8,134 nt of DNA. Source: CAZGBT01 sp964524025 (GTDB lineage: Archaea; Aenigmatarchaeota; Aenigmatarchaeia; CG10238-14; EX4484-224). The translations under genes were made by a program, and so were the position numbers. The stretch is taken from NCBI GenBank assembly GCA_964524025.1, contig CAZGBT010000021.1:1-8134 (forward strand), written 5' to 3'. The stretch's first letter is position 1. Every line of letters starts with the position of its first letter. Shown here in pieces: positions 1 through 6,032 of this stretch. Under the pieces are notes generated by a model. It did not search any database and had not been told where the DNA came from. It saw only the letters and a list, made by a program, of their open reading frames with translations.

Positions 1-707
1 AAAACTAAACTCAATTTCGTGACCCTCTTTCTACAAAAAGCAACAGATACCAAACTTCCTGCTATCCCTCCTATGAAATAGGCTATAAGCTCGAAGCTAC
101 CATGAGGAAAATAAGTTAGCATAGCTATAGGCAGACCTTTAAGACCGCCTAAAGCCTTTGCCGATAAACCTATTGCAGTAGCTAAAACGCTTGCATTCCA
201 AGCTAGAATAAAAACTGCACCTGCTCCAAAGAGGAAGGAAAAAAGAAAAGTTATTAGAAGTACACCAAGGTTATTTATTAGTATCGAATAAAATGGCCCT
301 AAACCAAGGAATTCTCCTCTTATTAACCTAATTTCGTTTATCTGATCTTCAAAAATTTTATAAACGGCCCATTCGGGAAGCATTATGAAAATTATAGAAA
401 AGGAGAGAACCATACCAGCAAAATAGGCTATATAAGCTTTTATCAATGGCTTGTGGAATTCGAAAGACGAAAAAAATTCAATATCCTTAAACTTATGCTT
501 AAGCCTTGCCTCTTCGTAAGAAGCTAAGCTAAGCATTAAAGGAATAGAAGCCATCGTAATCAGAAAAGTTGTCATTAATCCGACTGAATAAGGAAAAACT
601 AAGAAACCTATTAGCAAGCAAATTGAAGCTATGAAACCCCCTGCTATAAAAGTCCAGAAAGGCCTTCTTATAGCATCTTTAACAGTAAGCAGTCTTTCTA
701 TAACCAT
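1..707 (-). CDS. SpoIIM-family (stage II sporulation protein M-like) membrane protein, partial at left edge
   Basis: An open frame reads leftward from ATG at 707 for 235 codons without a stop, so the C-terminus lies outside the window. The protein is strongly hydrophobic, with about five membrane segments visible at residues ~17-38, 43-62, 92-111, 144-170 and 205-225. Family signs are the conserved asparagine pair followed by glycines (INNLG, ~144-148), a further Asn in the next segment (WNAS, ~170-173), and the PHGSFEL motif (~201-207) followed by a glycine-rich helix (IGGIAG). These match SpoIIM/DUF95 (PF01944). In Bacillus the family acts in engulfment; in archaea the role is unknown. A TTG directly precedes the ATG, so MetMet is possible, but ATG is preferred. 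No Shine-Dalgarno is visible. It diverges from the CxxC/pilin cluster across 31 bases. A link to pilus assembly is inference from position only. Confidence 0.85.
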   Translation of the reverse strand, partial: MVIERLLTVKDAIRRPFWTFIAGGFIASICLLIGFLVFPYSVGLMTTFLITMASIPLMLSLASYEEARLKHKFKDIEFFSSFEFHKPLIKAYIAYFAGMVLSFSIIFIMLPEWAVYKIFEDQINEIRLIRGEFLGLGPFYSILINNLGVLLITFLFSFLFGAGAVFILAWNASVLATAIGLSAKALGGLKGLPIAMLTYFPHGSFELIAYFIGGIAGSLVSVAFCRKRVTKLSLV

Positions 708-738
708 CAATTAAAGTTTTTCTGGAAAAATTTTATTG
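708..738. promoter_or_regulatory. 31-base divergent promoter region between the SpoIIM-like and CxxC genes
   Basis: This whole intergenic space separates two divergent start codons. If both transcripts are leaderless, their TATA-like boxes should lie 22-30 bases upstream. AT-rich candidates sit there on both sides: AATTAAAG at 709-716 for the plus gene (-30 to -23) and, read on the minus strand, AATAAAATT at 737-729 for the SpoIIM-like gene (-30 to -22). Each box then abuts the other gene's start codon. No Shine-Dalgarno is seen for either gene. The positions are read directly; promoter function is inferred. Confidence 0.45.
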
Positions 739-1170
739 ATGAAAATTTCGAAAAAATGGATAAGCATAATCTTGTTATTAAGTTATTTTGGTTCACTTTT
801 TGCTATAGGGAATTTTATTCCTACAGGAAGGTTTACGCTACCAGAAAAATCGATAATAAACTATGAAATAGATAACCAAACTAGAAAAATCCTTCTAAGC
901 AGAGGCTATACTTTGGTAAAGCTTAAGTATAGTTATTTTTGCGATAATTGTTTTGGTATAAAAGATTATCTTGAAAGGAAAGCTTTTGAGAATAAGGATC
1001 AAATGCTTCTGCAAGAAATTTTAACTAATAATTCTTATGCGATAGTTGAAATAGAAAGTCCAAACGGCTATGAAAAACTTGAAGACCCAAGCATAGAGAA
1101 AATAAAGGAAGTTCTATGCGAATTAATGCTCAGAAAACCTTATGAATGCTTAATAGAAGAATTAGAATGA
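739..1170 (+). CDS. Membrane-anchored CxxC protein, possible thioredoxin-like fold, function unknown
   Basis: This 143-residue protein was not recognised as a named family. It opens with a lysine-containing N-terminus and one hydrophobic segment (residues ~7-24), which fits a signal peptide or membrane anchor with the rest outside the membrane. A predicted beta strand (TLVKLKYSYF, 58-67) leads straight into C68-D-N-C71 and then a helix. That arrangement resembles the redox CxxC of thioredoxin folds, although no cis-proline is obvious. Two more cysteines, C127 and C137, lie in a C-terminal helix. It is the first gene of the plus-strand cluster and overlaps DUF429 by four bases (ATGA), so the two are probably translationally coupled. 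ATG at 739 is preferred to the adjacent TTG at 736. A disulfide oxidase or isomerase role for the cysteine-rich prepilin downstream is inference; it could equally be a structural protein. Confidence 0.75.
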   Translation: MKISKKWISIILLLSYFGSLFAIGNFIPTGRFTLPEKSIINYEIDNQTRKILLSRGYTLVKLKYSYFCDNCFGIKDYLERKAFENKDQMLLQEILTNNSYAIVEIESPNGYEKLEDPSIEKIKEVLCELMLRKPYECLIEELE

Positions 1171-1763
1171 TTTTAGGAATAGATTTAGCTGGCAGCGAAA
1201 AAAGGCCTACTGGAATTTGTGTTCTAAACGAAAAGATGGAAATAATAGAGGTAAAGACTTTGTTTAAAGATGAAGAGATAATAGAGATAGCAAAAAAAAT
1301 TAAACCTAAGATAATAGCTATAGATGCTCCCTTATCTTTACCAAAAGGGAGAAAAGGCCTTAAGAAAAGATCTAACATACATTTCAGAAAATGCGATAAA
1401 GAGCTTCGGAAATTTGGGATAAAATTTTTTCCAATAACTTTAGGGCCCATGAGGAAGTTAACAGAAAGGGGCATTAAGCTAAAGAAAAAGTTGGAAGGGG
1501 TTGGGTTTAAAGTTATAGAAGTTTATCCAGGGGGTGCTCAAGATCTATTAGGAATTCCAAGAAAACAAAAAGGGCTTGAAAAATTAGCGAGTGGCTTGAA
1601 AAAGCTTGGAATAAAAGGTTTAAAGTACAAAAATGAGCATGAATTGGATGCTATCACAGCCGCTTATGTTGGTTTGCTTTTCCTTAAAGGAGATTACATT
1701 GCACTAGGTGATAAAGATGAAGGACAAATAATAATGCCTAAACCTTATTTTAGCAAAAATTAA
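1167..1763 (+). CDS. DUF429 family protein, predicted RNase H-fold nuclease
   Basis: The 198-residue protein matches DUF429 (PF04250; COG2410, predicted nuclease of RNase H fold). It begins with a beta strand ending in GIDLAGS (D6), then AIDAPLSLP (D53), FRKCDKELRKFGI (~73-85), IEVYP (E118) and HELDAITAAYVG (D161). The spaced acidic residues D6, D53, E118 and D161 follow the pattern expected of a two-metal RNase H/RuvC-like site. No biochemical role is known for the family. The start is placed at ATG 1167, which overlaps the upstream stop as ATGA. This puts the GIDLAG strand at the extreme N-terminus, as usual in the family; an in-frame ATG at 1146 would add seven residues inside the upstream gene. 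It is predicted soluble and sits between a membrane-anchored protein and two prepilins, an unusual place for a nuclease-like protein. Family assignment is firm; nuclease activity is inferred. Confidence 0.85.
   Translation: MILGIDLAGSEKRPTGICVLNEKMEIIEVKTLFKDEEIIEIAKKIKPKIIAIDAPLSLPKGRKGLKKRSNIHFRKCDKELRKFGIKFFPITLGPMRKLTERGIKLKKKLEGVGFKVIEVYPGGAQDLLGIPRKQKGLEKLASGLKKLGIKGLKYKNEHELDAITAAYVGLLFLKGDYIALGDKDEGQIIMPKPYFSKN
1745..1752 (+). promoter_or_regulatory. Possible internal TATA box for prepilin 1
   Basis: TTATTTTA lies 22-29 bases upstream of the prepilin 1 ATG (1774), inside the last codons of the DUF429 gene. The ten bases between the DUF429 stop and the ATG hold no Shine-Dalgarno. A separate leaderless pilin transcript would let pilin levels exceed those of the upstream genes. 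AT-rich sequence gives such matches easily, so this is weak. Confidence 0.3.
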
Positions 1764-1773
1764 ACTATTTTTG

Positions 1774-2193
1774 ATGAAAGGTATTTCTCCTTTAGTTGCT
1801 GCAGCTTTGCTAATCGGAGTTACTATGGCAATAGCCGGAATCCTTGCTTTTTGGGCTTCTGGTTTTATGAGGGCTCGAGCAACTCAGTTTGCAAATCAAA
1901 CGCAAGTTTTGGAAAGATGTACAGGAGCAAGGTTTGACATTTTTTTCTCTAGATACGACCCTGATACGTTAGAACATAAAATTTATCTAGAAAATAAGGG
2001 CATGAACGAATTAACCATAGTGGGAGTTTATTATGTTTATCCAGATGGTACTGTAATTTCTAAAAATGTAAGTTTAAAGTTGCCCGCTACTGCTGCTCCC
2101 CAGCTTCTATACGTTAAGGATGTCCCCCCAAACTTTCTTAAATACAGAATTGTATCGGATTGTCCAGAAGTTTATGTTGAAGCGACAAAATGA
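1774..2193 (+). CDS. Archaeal type IV prepilin 1 (Pilin_N / DUF1628 type)
   Basis: This 139-residue protein has a class III signal sequence, MKG|ISPLVAAALLIGVT. Cleavage by an archaeal prepilin peptidase (FlaK/PibD/EppA type) would fall after G3, leaving the hydrophobic helix (residues ~4-30) at the mature N-terminus. This helix packs the pilus core in this family (PF07790). The Glu5 of bacterial pilins is absent, as is common in this archaeal group. The remaining ~110 residues look like a beta-rich head, with repeated strand-like segments such as TIVGVYYVYP. Two cysteines, C49 and C130, bracket the head and could form one disulfide. N-glycosylation sequons occur at N41 and N98. ATG at 1774 is preferred over the adjacent TTG at 1771. 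It overlaps prepilin 2 by four bases (ATGA), so the two subunits are probably made together. Whether the filament is adhesive, DNA-binding or a secretion pseudopilus cannot be read from sequence. Confidence 0.85.
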   Translation: MKGISPLVAAALLIGVTMAIAGILAFWASGFMRARATQFANQTQVLERCTGARFDIFFSRYDPDTLEHKIYLENKGMNELTIVGVYYVYPDGTVISKNVSLKLPATAAPQLLYVKDVPPNFLKYRIVSDCPEVYVEATK

Positions 2194-2669
2194 AAGGAGT
2201 TTCACCTTTAATCTCTTTAGCATTAATAATCCTTATAACCGTATCGCTAGCTTCTTTAATAAACTTATGGCTTACCAATTTTGCTAGAACATCAGCCGAA
2301 ACTATAAAAAGCCAAAGGGAAAAAGAAATATTCTGTTCGGACGTTTATCTTGTTTTTAAAGAAATAAAATACTGTAGAATAAATTCAGCTGGTTATCTCT
2401 ACGGAACTATACTTAATTCTGGAAACGTAGAAATAAGCGGCGCTAAGATTAGAATTCTTTACGATAACAATACAATAAACGAATTCGAAATTTGCAGCAA
2501 CCAAGAATTGATTAAATGTAAAAATTCAAATTTAACTCTATCAGTTAGCCAAGAATTTTCATTCAATTTCAGTTTGGAAAGTAATTTTGATACAGTAGAA
2601 CTCATCTCTTTACAATGTCCTTCTGTTAAAGATAAGGTTGAAAGAGAATACGTAGAATTTAAATGCTAA
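2190..2669 (+). CDS. Archaeal type IV prepilin 2, cysteine-rich (Pilin_N type)
   Basis: This 159-residue protein starts with MKG|VSPLISLALIILITVSL, the same class III signal and N-terminal helix as prepilin 1 (helix ~4-30). Its head shows little similarity to prepilin 1 by eye. It holds six cysteines (C49, C62, C102, C110, C143 and the C-terminal residue C159), an even number suited to three disulfides. Sequons lie at N93, N114 and N126, so it may be glycosylated. The ATG at 2190 overlaps the prepilin 1 stop. Its stop (TAA 2667-2669) overlaps the stop of tadC-2 on the other strand, leaving no intergenic terminator. It could be a minor or tip subunit beside a major prepilin 1, or the reverse; sequence does not decide. 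Confidence 0.83.
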   Translation: MKGVSPLISLALIILITVSLASLINLWLTNFARTSAETIKSQREKEIFCSDVYLVFKEIKYCRINSAGYLYGTILNSGNVEISGAKIRILYDNNTINEFEICSNQELIKCKNSNLTLSVSQEFSFNFSLESNFDTVELISLQCPSVKDKVEREYVEFKC

Positions 2670-3484
2670 CCTATTAGGAAATAGGCCAAACCTCCTATTA
2701 GCATCATTATTAAGCTATGCTTTAAACCAGCAAGAATAGATCCTTCAGCCATTTTGCCAACCATTAAGCCTGCAAAAAAGGATTGGAGAAAAATAAGATC
2801 TCTAAACATATTCTTATACTCTGCAGGACTAATTCTTTGAGCCCCAAACATTTGTTGCTGAGTTAGTCCTGGTAGCAAAAACTTCTCTAACCCAACTATT
2901 ACTCCTATAAAAACGAAAAAAATTACATAGCCAGTCATCGTTTGAGATTGAAGCAATACCTTTCTCTCTATCCTTAACCTTTCAATTTCCAAAGCAGCCT
3001 TGCTTAAAGATTCTATAGTTTCAGCTAACCTACCCCCAAACCTATGCGTTTCTATTATGGAAGTAACTGTCCTAGCTATTAAAGAAGATTTTGTATCTCT
3101 AACCATATTCAACAAGGCTTTCTCAAGAGGAATCCCCCAATCAAGCTGCGAAGCTACCTTTCTTACGTACGGATTTAAAGCCTTGTAATCGTTTCTGCAA
3201 ACAGACCTAAAAGCTTGGGGTATGGTTAAACCCCCTCTTACAGCTTCCACCAAATCCCTTAAAAAAACTGGAAACATTTCCTCTATTTCCTTCTTTCTTT
3301 TATAATCAGCGTAAAGAATTAAAGAAGGTGGTAAAACAGAAACGAAAATTGCTAAGAATACAAGGGTAGAAAACAGTTTTGGTATATTTTTAAAAAGGAA
3401 TGCGAGGAAAATTAGAAAAATACCTGCTGAAATTCCTAGGATTATCGTCAATAACAATTGTTCCTTAAATTTCAACTTCAACAC
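2666..3484 (-). CDS. tadC: TadC-like type II/IV secretion platform membrane protein (second copy)
   Basis: This protein of 269-272 residues belongs to the T2SSF/GspF-TadC family (PF00482; COG2064), the inner-membrane platform that couples the ATPase to filament assembly. Two N-terminal membrane segments (~9-31 and 37-58) precede a cytoplasmic domain (~68-180) with the typical PVFLRDLVEAVRGGLTIPQA start and FGGRLAETIESL segment. Further membrane segments follow at ~183-204 and ~226-271. The start is ambiguous: GTG at 3484, TTG at 3481 and TTG at 3475 are all in frame. GGGTG (3486-3482) lies six bases before TTG 3475, the only convincing Shine-Dalgarno-like element in the window, so TTG 3475 (269 residues) is a serious alternative. 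Either start lies inside the end of tadC-1, so the two are probably translationally coupled. Last gene of the minus-strand run. Confidence 0.88.
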   Translation of the reverse strand: MLKLKFKEQLLLTIILGISAGIFLIFLAFLFKNIPKLFSTLVFLAIFVSVLPPSLILYADYKRKKEIEEMFPVFLRDLVEAVRGGLTIPQAFRSVCRNDYKALNPYVRKVASQLDWGIPLEKALLNMVRDTKSSLIARTVTSIIETHRFGGRLAETIESLSKAALEIERLRIERKVLLQSQTMTGYVIFFVFIGVIVGLEKFLLPGLTQQQMFGAQRISPAEYKNMFRDLIFLQSFFAGLMVGKMAEGSILAGLKHSLIMMLIGGLAYFLIG

Positions 3485-4325
3485 CCTTAAGGAAGAGTAA
3501 AAACAATAAGTTTATTCCTGGTATTAAGCCATAAACAGAAATTTTCATTAGCTCTGGTATCGTAAAACCAGCTATAGTAGGCTGCAACATGCCTAAAACA
3601 GCAAAAAGGGATATGGTAAAAAGTGGTGCTGCAACTATTAAGCCAGTATAAATTTCTGCATAAGTAGATAACTGCTGAATAAATCTTTGTCTTCTGCTCC
3701 TCCATTCAAAAAGAGTTTGCTCCCCAATAGTTTTCAAATAAAGCGTAACGTTACCTCCAGATTCAGTTGTAATAACTAAACCTTCGAGCAATTGCCTAAA
3801 TTTATCGCTAGGTGTTCTTGAAGCAACAGCCCTTATAGCTGATAAAGGATCCATTCCAAATTTCTCTATATTCCTTACTATTTTTCCCATTTCTTTAGAA
3901 ATTTCTCCGTATTCCTTAAACCTAGAAAGTAACTTAAATATTACATAAGGCGGTACTCCTGATTCTGAAACAGCACCCATGTGCATTATAACAAAAGGTA
4001 AGCTTGCCTCTATGTCTTTAGCCCTCATAGCCATCTTGTACCTCGGATAAAAAATGAAAAAAACAAAAGTTAGAGAAGCTACTAAAACTGAAAGAAGGAA
4101 CGAGAAGATAATTTTAAGGAATAGCTGGAATTTAATTAGAAAGAAGAGAAAAGAAAAGGAGAAGAGAAAAGAAAGAAGAGAAAAGAAAAGAGAAAGACTT
4201 AGATAACTCCTTAAAGGAATTTTTATATCGGCTTTTTGCAGAATTTTTCTTAAAAACTTAAACCTTTCCAAAAATCTGTCGACAAAACCTCCAAAAATTT
4301 TTGTTGAAAAACCTATCAAACTCAC
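3465..4325 (-). CDS. tadC: TadC-like type II/IV secretion platform membrane protein (first copy)
   Basis: This 286-residue T2SSF-family protein (PF00482) has membrane segments at ~41-65, 68-93, 225-247 and 262-281. The cytoplasmic domain (~100-220) begins AKDIEASLPFVIMHMGAVSESG and contains the TTESGGNVTLYL segment typical of the family. Together with the following gene it gives two separate one-domain platform proteins, as in Tad-type and EppA-dependent archaeal pili, rather than one long ArlJ-like protein. The start is GTG at 4325, 24 bases after the ATPase stop; no Shine-Dalgarno is visible. Codons 43-63, in the first membrane segment, are made only of pyrimidines on the coding strand (Ser, Leu, Phe); see the purine-tract entry. 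It overlaps tadC-2 by about 20 bases. Confidence 0.88.
   Translation of the reverse strand: MSLIGFSTKIFGGFVDRFLERFKFLRKILQKADIKIPLRSYLSLSLFFSLLSFLFSFSFLFFLIKFQLFLKIIFSFLLSVLVASLTFVFFIFYPRYKMAMRAKDIEASLPFVIMHMGAVSESGVPPYVIFKLLSRFKEYGEISKEMGKIVRNIEKFGMDPLSAIRAVASRTPSDKFRQLLEGLVITTESGGNVTLYLKTIGEQTLFEWRSRRQRFIQQLSTYAEIYTGLIVAAPLFTISLFAVLGMLQPTIAGFTIPELMKISVYGLIPGINLLFLLFLKGVEVEI
4138..4197 (+). repeat. 60-base uninterrupted purine tract with three 14-base repeats
   Basis: All 60 bases of the plus strand here are A or G. The 14-mer GAAGAGAAAAGAAA occurs at 4143-4156, 4161-4174 and 4175-4188, the last two directly in tandem. On the coding (minus) strand the tract encodes a Ser/Leu/Phe-only stretch of the first membrane helix of TadC-1. 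Because the unit length is not a multiple of three, the copies are read in different frames yet still give hydrophobic residues. Such tracts can form triplex DNA and are prone to slippage. The repeat is directly visible; any role is inferred. Confidence 0.85.
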
Positions 4326-4349
4326 AATAAAATATTGGAATTTTGAAAA

Positions 4350-6032
4350 TTATTCTCTAATCTCTTTAAACCCAAAAAGCTCGAAAATGTTTATCAATTT
4401 TCTCTCTTTTTTCTTTAAAACTTTCTTGACTTTAACTTTTTCCTCTTTTATTCCTAATTTTTTAATCACTTCTTCCCTATTCCTATAAAATTCCATTATA
4501 ATGCCAGAAACTTCCTTATAATCTCTTATTCCTTTTTCTAACATCCATTCTATAATCTTTTTCCTTATTTCTATCTCTTTTAAAGCTTCTTCATAGCTAG
4601 TTCCAACTGCTTCAGCAATCCTTTTGACAACTGTACTTTCGCTAACTTTTTTAAAATCATCTTTAGCTGGGTCCCATTCAAAAATTATGTTTGTTTTTAG
4701 GTTCCCTTTTTCATCAACTCCCTCTATTTCATATACATATTTAACCCTCCTTGCAGAAGGTCCTTTTTCTTTAGCATGAACCATCAAAACTACTACATCT
4801 AAACTTCCTATAAGTTGAGGTGGTAATTGAATCGGAGGGCTTATCAGTCTTCTTATTGCTCCTTCTATAGATCCTGCATGGAAAGTACTCATGGTCGAAT
4901 GACCTGAAGAAATTCCCTGAAACATTACATAAGTTTCCTCTCCTCTAGTTTCGCCAACTATCACATAATCAGGATTTTGCCTAAAAGATTCCTTTAGCAA
5001 TTCAAAAAGAGTTACTTGACCGTATTTTTCTCCTGTTGGTAGAGGAATCCCAAAACCCATTCTAGCTAAAGTCGGTATCCAATGCTCATGAGGCAACCTT
5101 AACTCTCTTGTATCTTCTATGCTAACTATTTTAGCTTCAGGTTTTATGAACATACATAAGGAATTTAAAAAAGAAGTCTTCCCGGTTGCTGAACCCCCTA
5201 TTATCAAAATAGAAGCTTTATGCTCAACTATGTACCAAAAATAAGCCATCATTTCGCTGCTTGCAGTTTTTAATTCTATTTGATCTATGGGAGAAAAAGG
5301 CTTTTCAGTATATCTTCGAATAGTAAAAGTAGGTCCTTTGGTTGCAACATCGCTAGCTAGAGTTGCAGCAACTCTAGAACCATCTGGCAGAGTAGCGTCC
5401 AAAATTGGCTCTGCATAACTTACGTATCTTCCACACCTTTCCGCAAGTTTTACTACAAAATCTCTTAGATAATCTAAATCTCTAAATACTATGTTAGTTT
5501 TCAGAGAACCATATCTCCTATGAATTATATAAACGGGTATGTTAACACCATCGCAACTTATATCTTCTATGTTTGGATCGTGCATTAGAGGTTCTATTTC
5601 ATTAAGACCAACAAAATTTCTGTAGATGTAATACATTATTTTCAAGTAGCTTATCTTGTCAAGCTTTATCCCAAAATCCTTAACTACTTTCTTAACCCTT
5701 CCTTCTAAATACTTAATAGCCTCTTCCCTAGATTTCATAGAGCTAAGTGGAACTTCTAAAGTTTCTATTAAGGCTTCAGAAATTTTTTTAAGCAAATCCT
5801 TTTCTTTTTCGTTAAGTTCTGGCTCTATTACCCTATAAACCAAACCCTTTTCCTTTTCTTCCCATTTTATGGAAGCGTAAGCAAATGGCTCTATTAAAGG
5901 ATATACAACGCTAATTTTCTTTAAATCCTTTGGTTGTGGCAATTCTATTACATGCAAAGGTTTGCCAATCCTAAACCCAGGCAAAACATCTTCGCTCTTA
6001 ATTTCTTTTTTTCGAAAAAGGAACCATACCAT
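4350..6032 (-). CDS. tadA: Type IV pilus / type II secretion assembly ATPase (TadA/GspE-like, archaeal)
   Basis: This 560-residue hexameric secretion ATPase (T2SSE, PF00437; COG0630 group) powers filament assembly at the cytoplasmic membrane. The N-terminal domain (~1-250) carries the family segments FVGLNEIEPLMHDPNIEDISCDG (in part, ~140-162) and ILDATLPDGSRVAATL (~210-225). The motor domain holds Walker A GGSATGKT (279-286; K285), an Asp box SIEDTREL (~304-311), Walker B DYVIVGETRGEE (355-366; E361) and a His box GHSTMSTFHAGS (377-388). All catalytic elements are present, so it should be active. A lysine-rich C-terminal tail (~500-560) extends past the motor. The ATG at 6032 shares one base with the S26e stop (TAATG), with no Shine-Dalgarno, so translation is likely coupled. 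Two TadC genes follow. The partner prepilins are presumably those at 1774-2669. An archaellum motor (ArlI) is less likely: no other arl genes are present and the platform is split. Confidence 0.93.
   Translation of the reverse strand: MVWFLFRKKEIKSEDVLPGFRIGKPLHVIELPQPKDLKKISVVYPLIEPFAYASIKWEEKEKGLVYRVIEPELNEKEKDLLKKISEALIETLEVPLSSMKSREEAIKYLEGRVKKVVKDFGIKLDKISYLKIMYYIYRNFVGLNEIEPLMHDPNIEDISCDGVNIPVYIIHRRYGSLKTNIVFRDLDYLRDFVVKLAERCGRYVSYAEPILDATLPDGSRVAATLASDVATKGPTFTIRRYTEKPFSPIDQIELKTASSEMMAYFWYIVEHKASILIIGGSATGKTSFLNSLCMFIKPEAKIVSIEDTRELRLPHEHWIPTLARMGFGIPLPTGEKYGQVTLFELLKESFRQNPDYVIVGETRGEETYVMFQGISSGHSTMSTFHAGSIEGAIRRLISPPIQLPPQLIGSLDVVVLMVHAKEKGPSARRVKYVYEIEGVDEKGNLKTNIIFEWDPAKDDFKKVSESTVVKRIAEAVGTSYEEALKEIEIRKKIIEWMLEKGIRDYKEVSGIIMEFYRNREEVIKKLGIKEEKVKVKKVLKKKERKLINIFELFGFKEIRE
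5357..5377. repeat. Perfect 21-base palindrome inside tadA
   Basis: CTAGAGTTGC (5357-5366), one A (5367), then GCAACTCTAG (5368-5377) form an inverted repeat with perfect 10-base arms. On the coding strand it spells the codons for SRVAATLA (219-226), a conserved segment of the ATPase family, so part of the symmetry may come from protein constraint. A one-base loop cannot fold as a simple hairpin, so a protein-binding dyad is more natural than an RNA stem. Confidence 0.7.

Noticed and set aside
1130..1474. Minus-strand 114-residue open frame
   Set aside because: Antisense to the DUF429 gene, whose conserved motifs are clear; hydrophobic residues arise from the reverse complement of Lys/Glu-rich codons.
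2670..2685. CCTATT-AGGA-AATAGG stem as an intrinsic terminator
   Set aside because: Only six base pairs, mostly A-T, inside the last codons of tadC-2 and without a following T-run on the plus strand.
3485..3492. CCTTAAGG palindrome at the tadC junction
   Set aside because: An 8-base palindrome is expected by chance in this much sequence.
3487..3705. Minus-strand 72-residue open frame
   Set aside because: Same strand but shifted frame within tadC-1; the tadC-1 frame continues intact through it with conserved family sequence, so it is not a frameshifted piece.
4350..6032. Archaellum motor ArlI/FlaI
   Set aside because: No arlCDEFGH genes, and the platform is two separate TadC-type proteins; a general pilus/secretion ATPase fits better.
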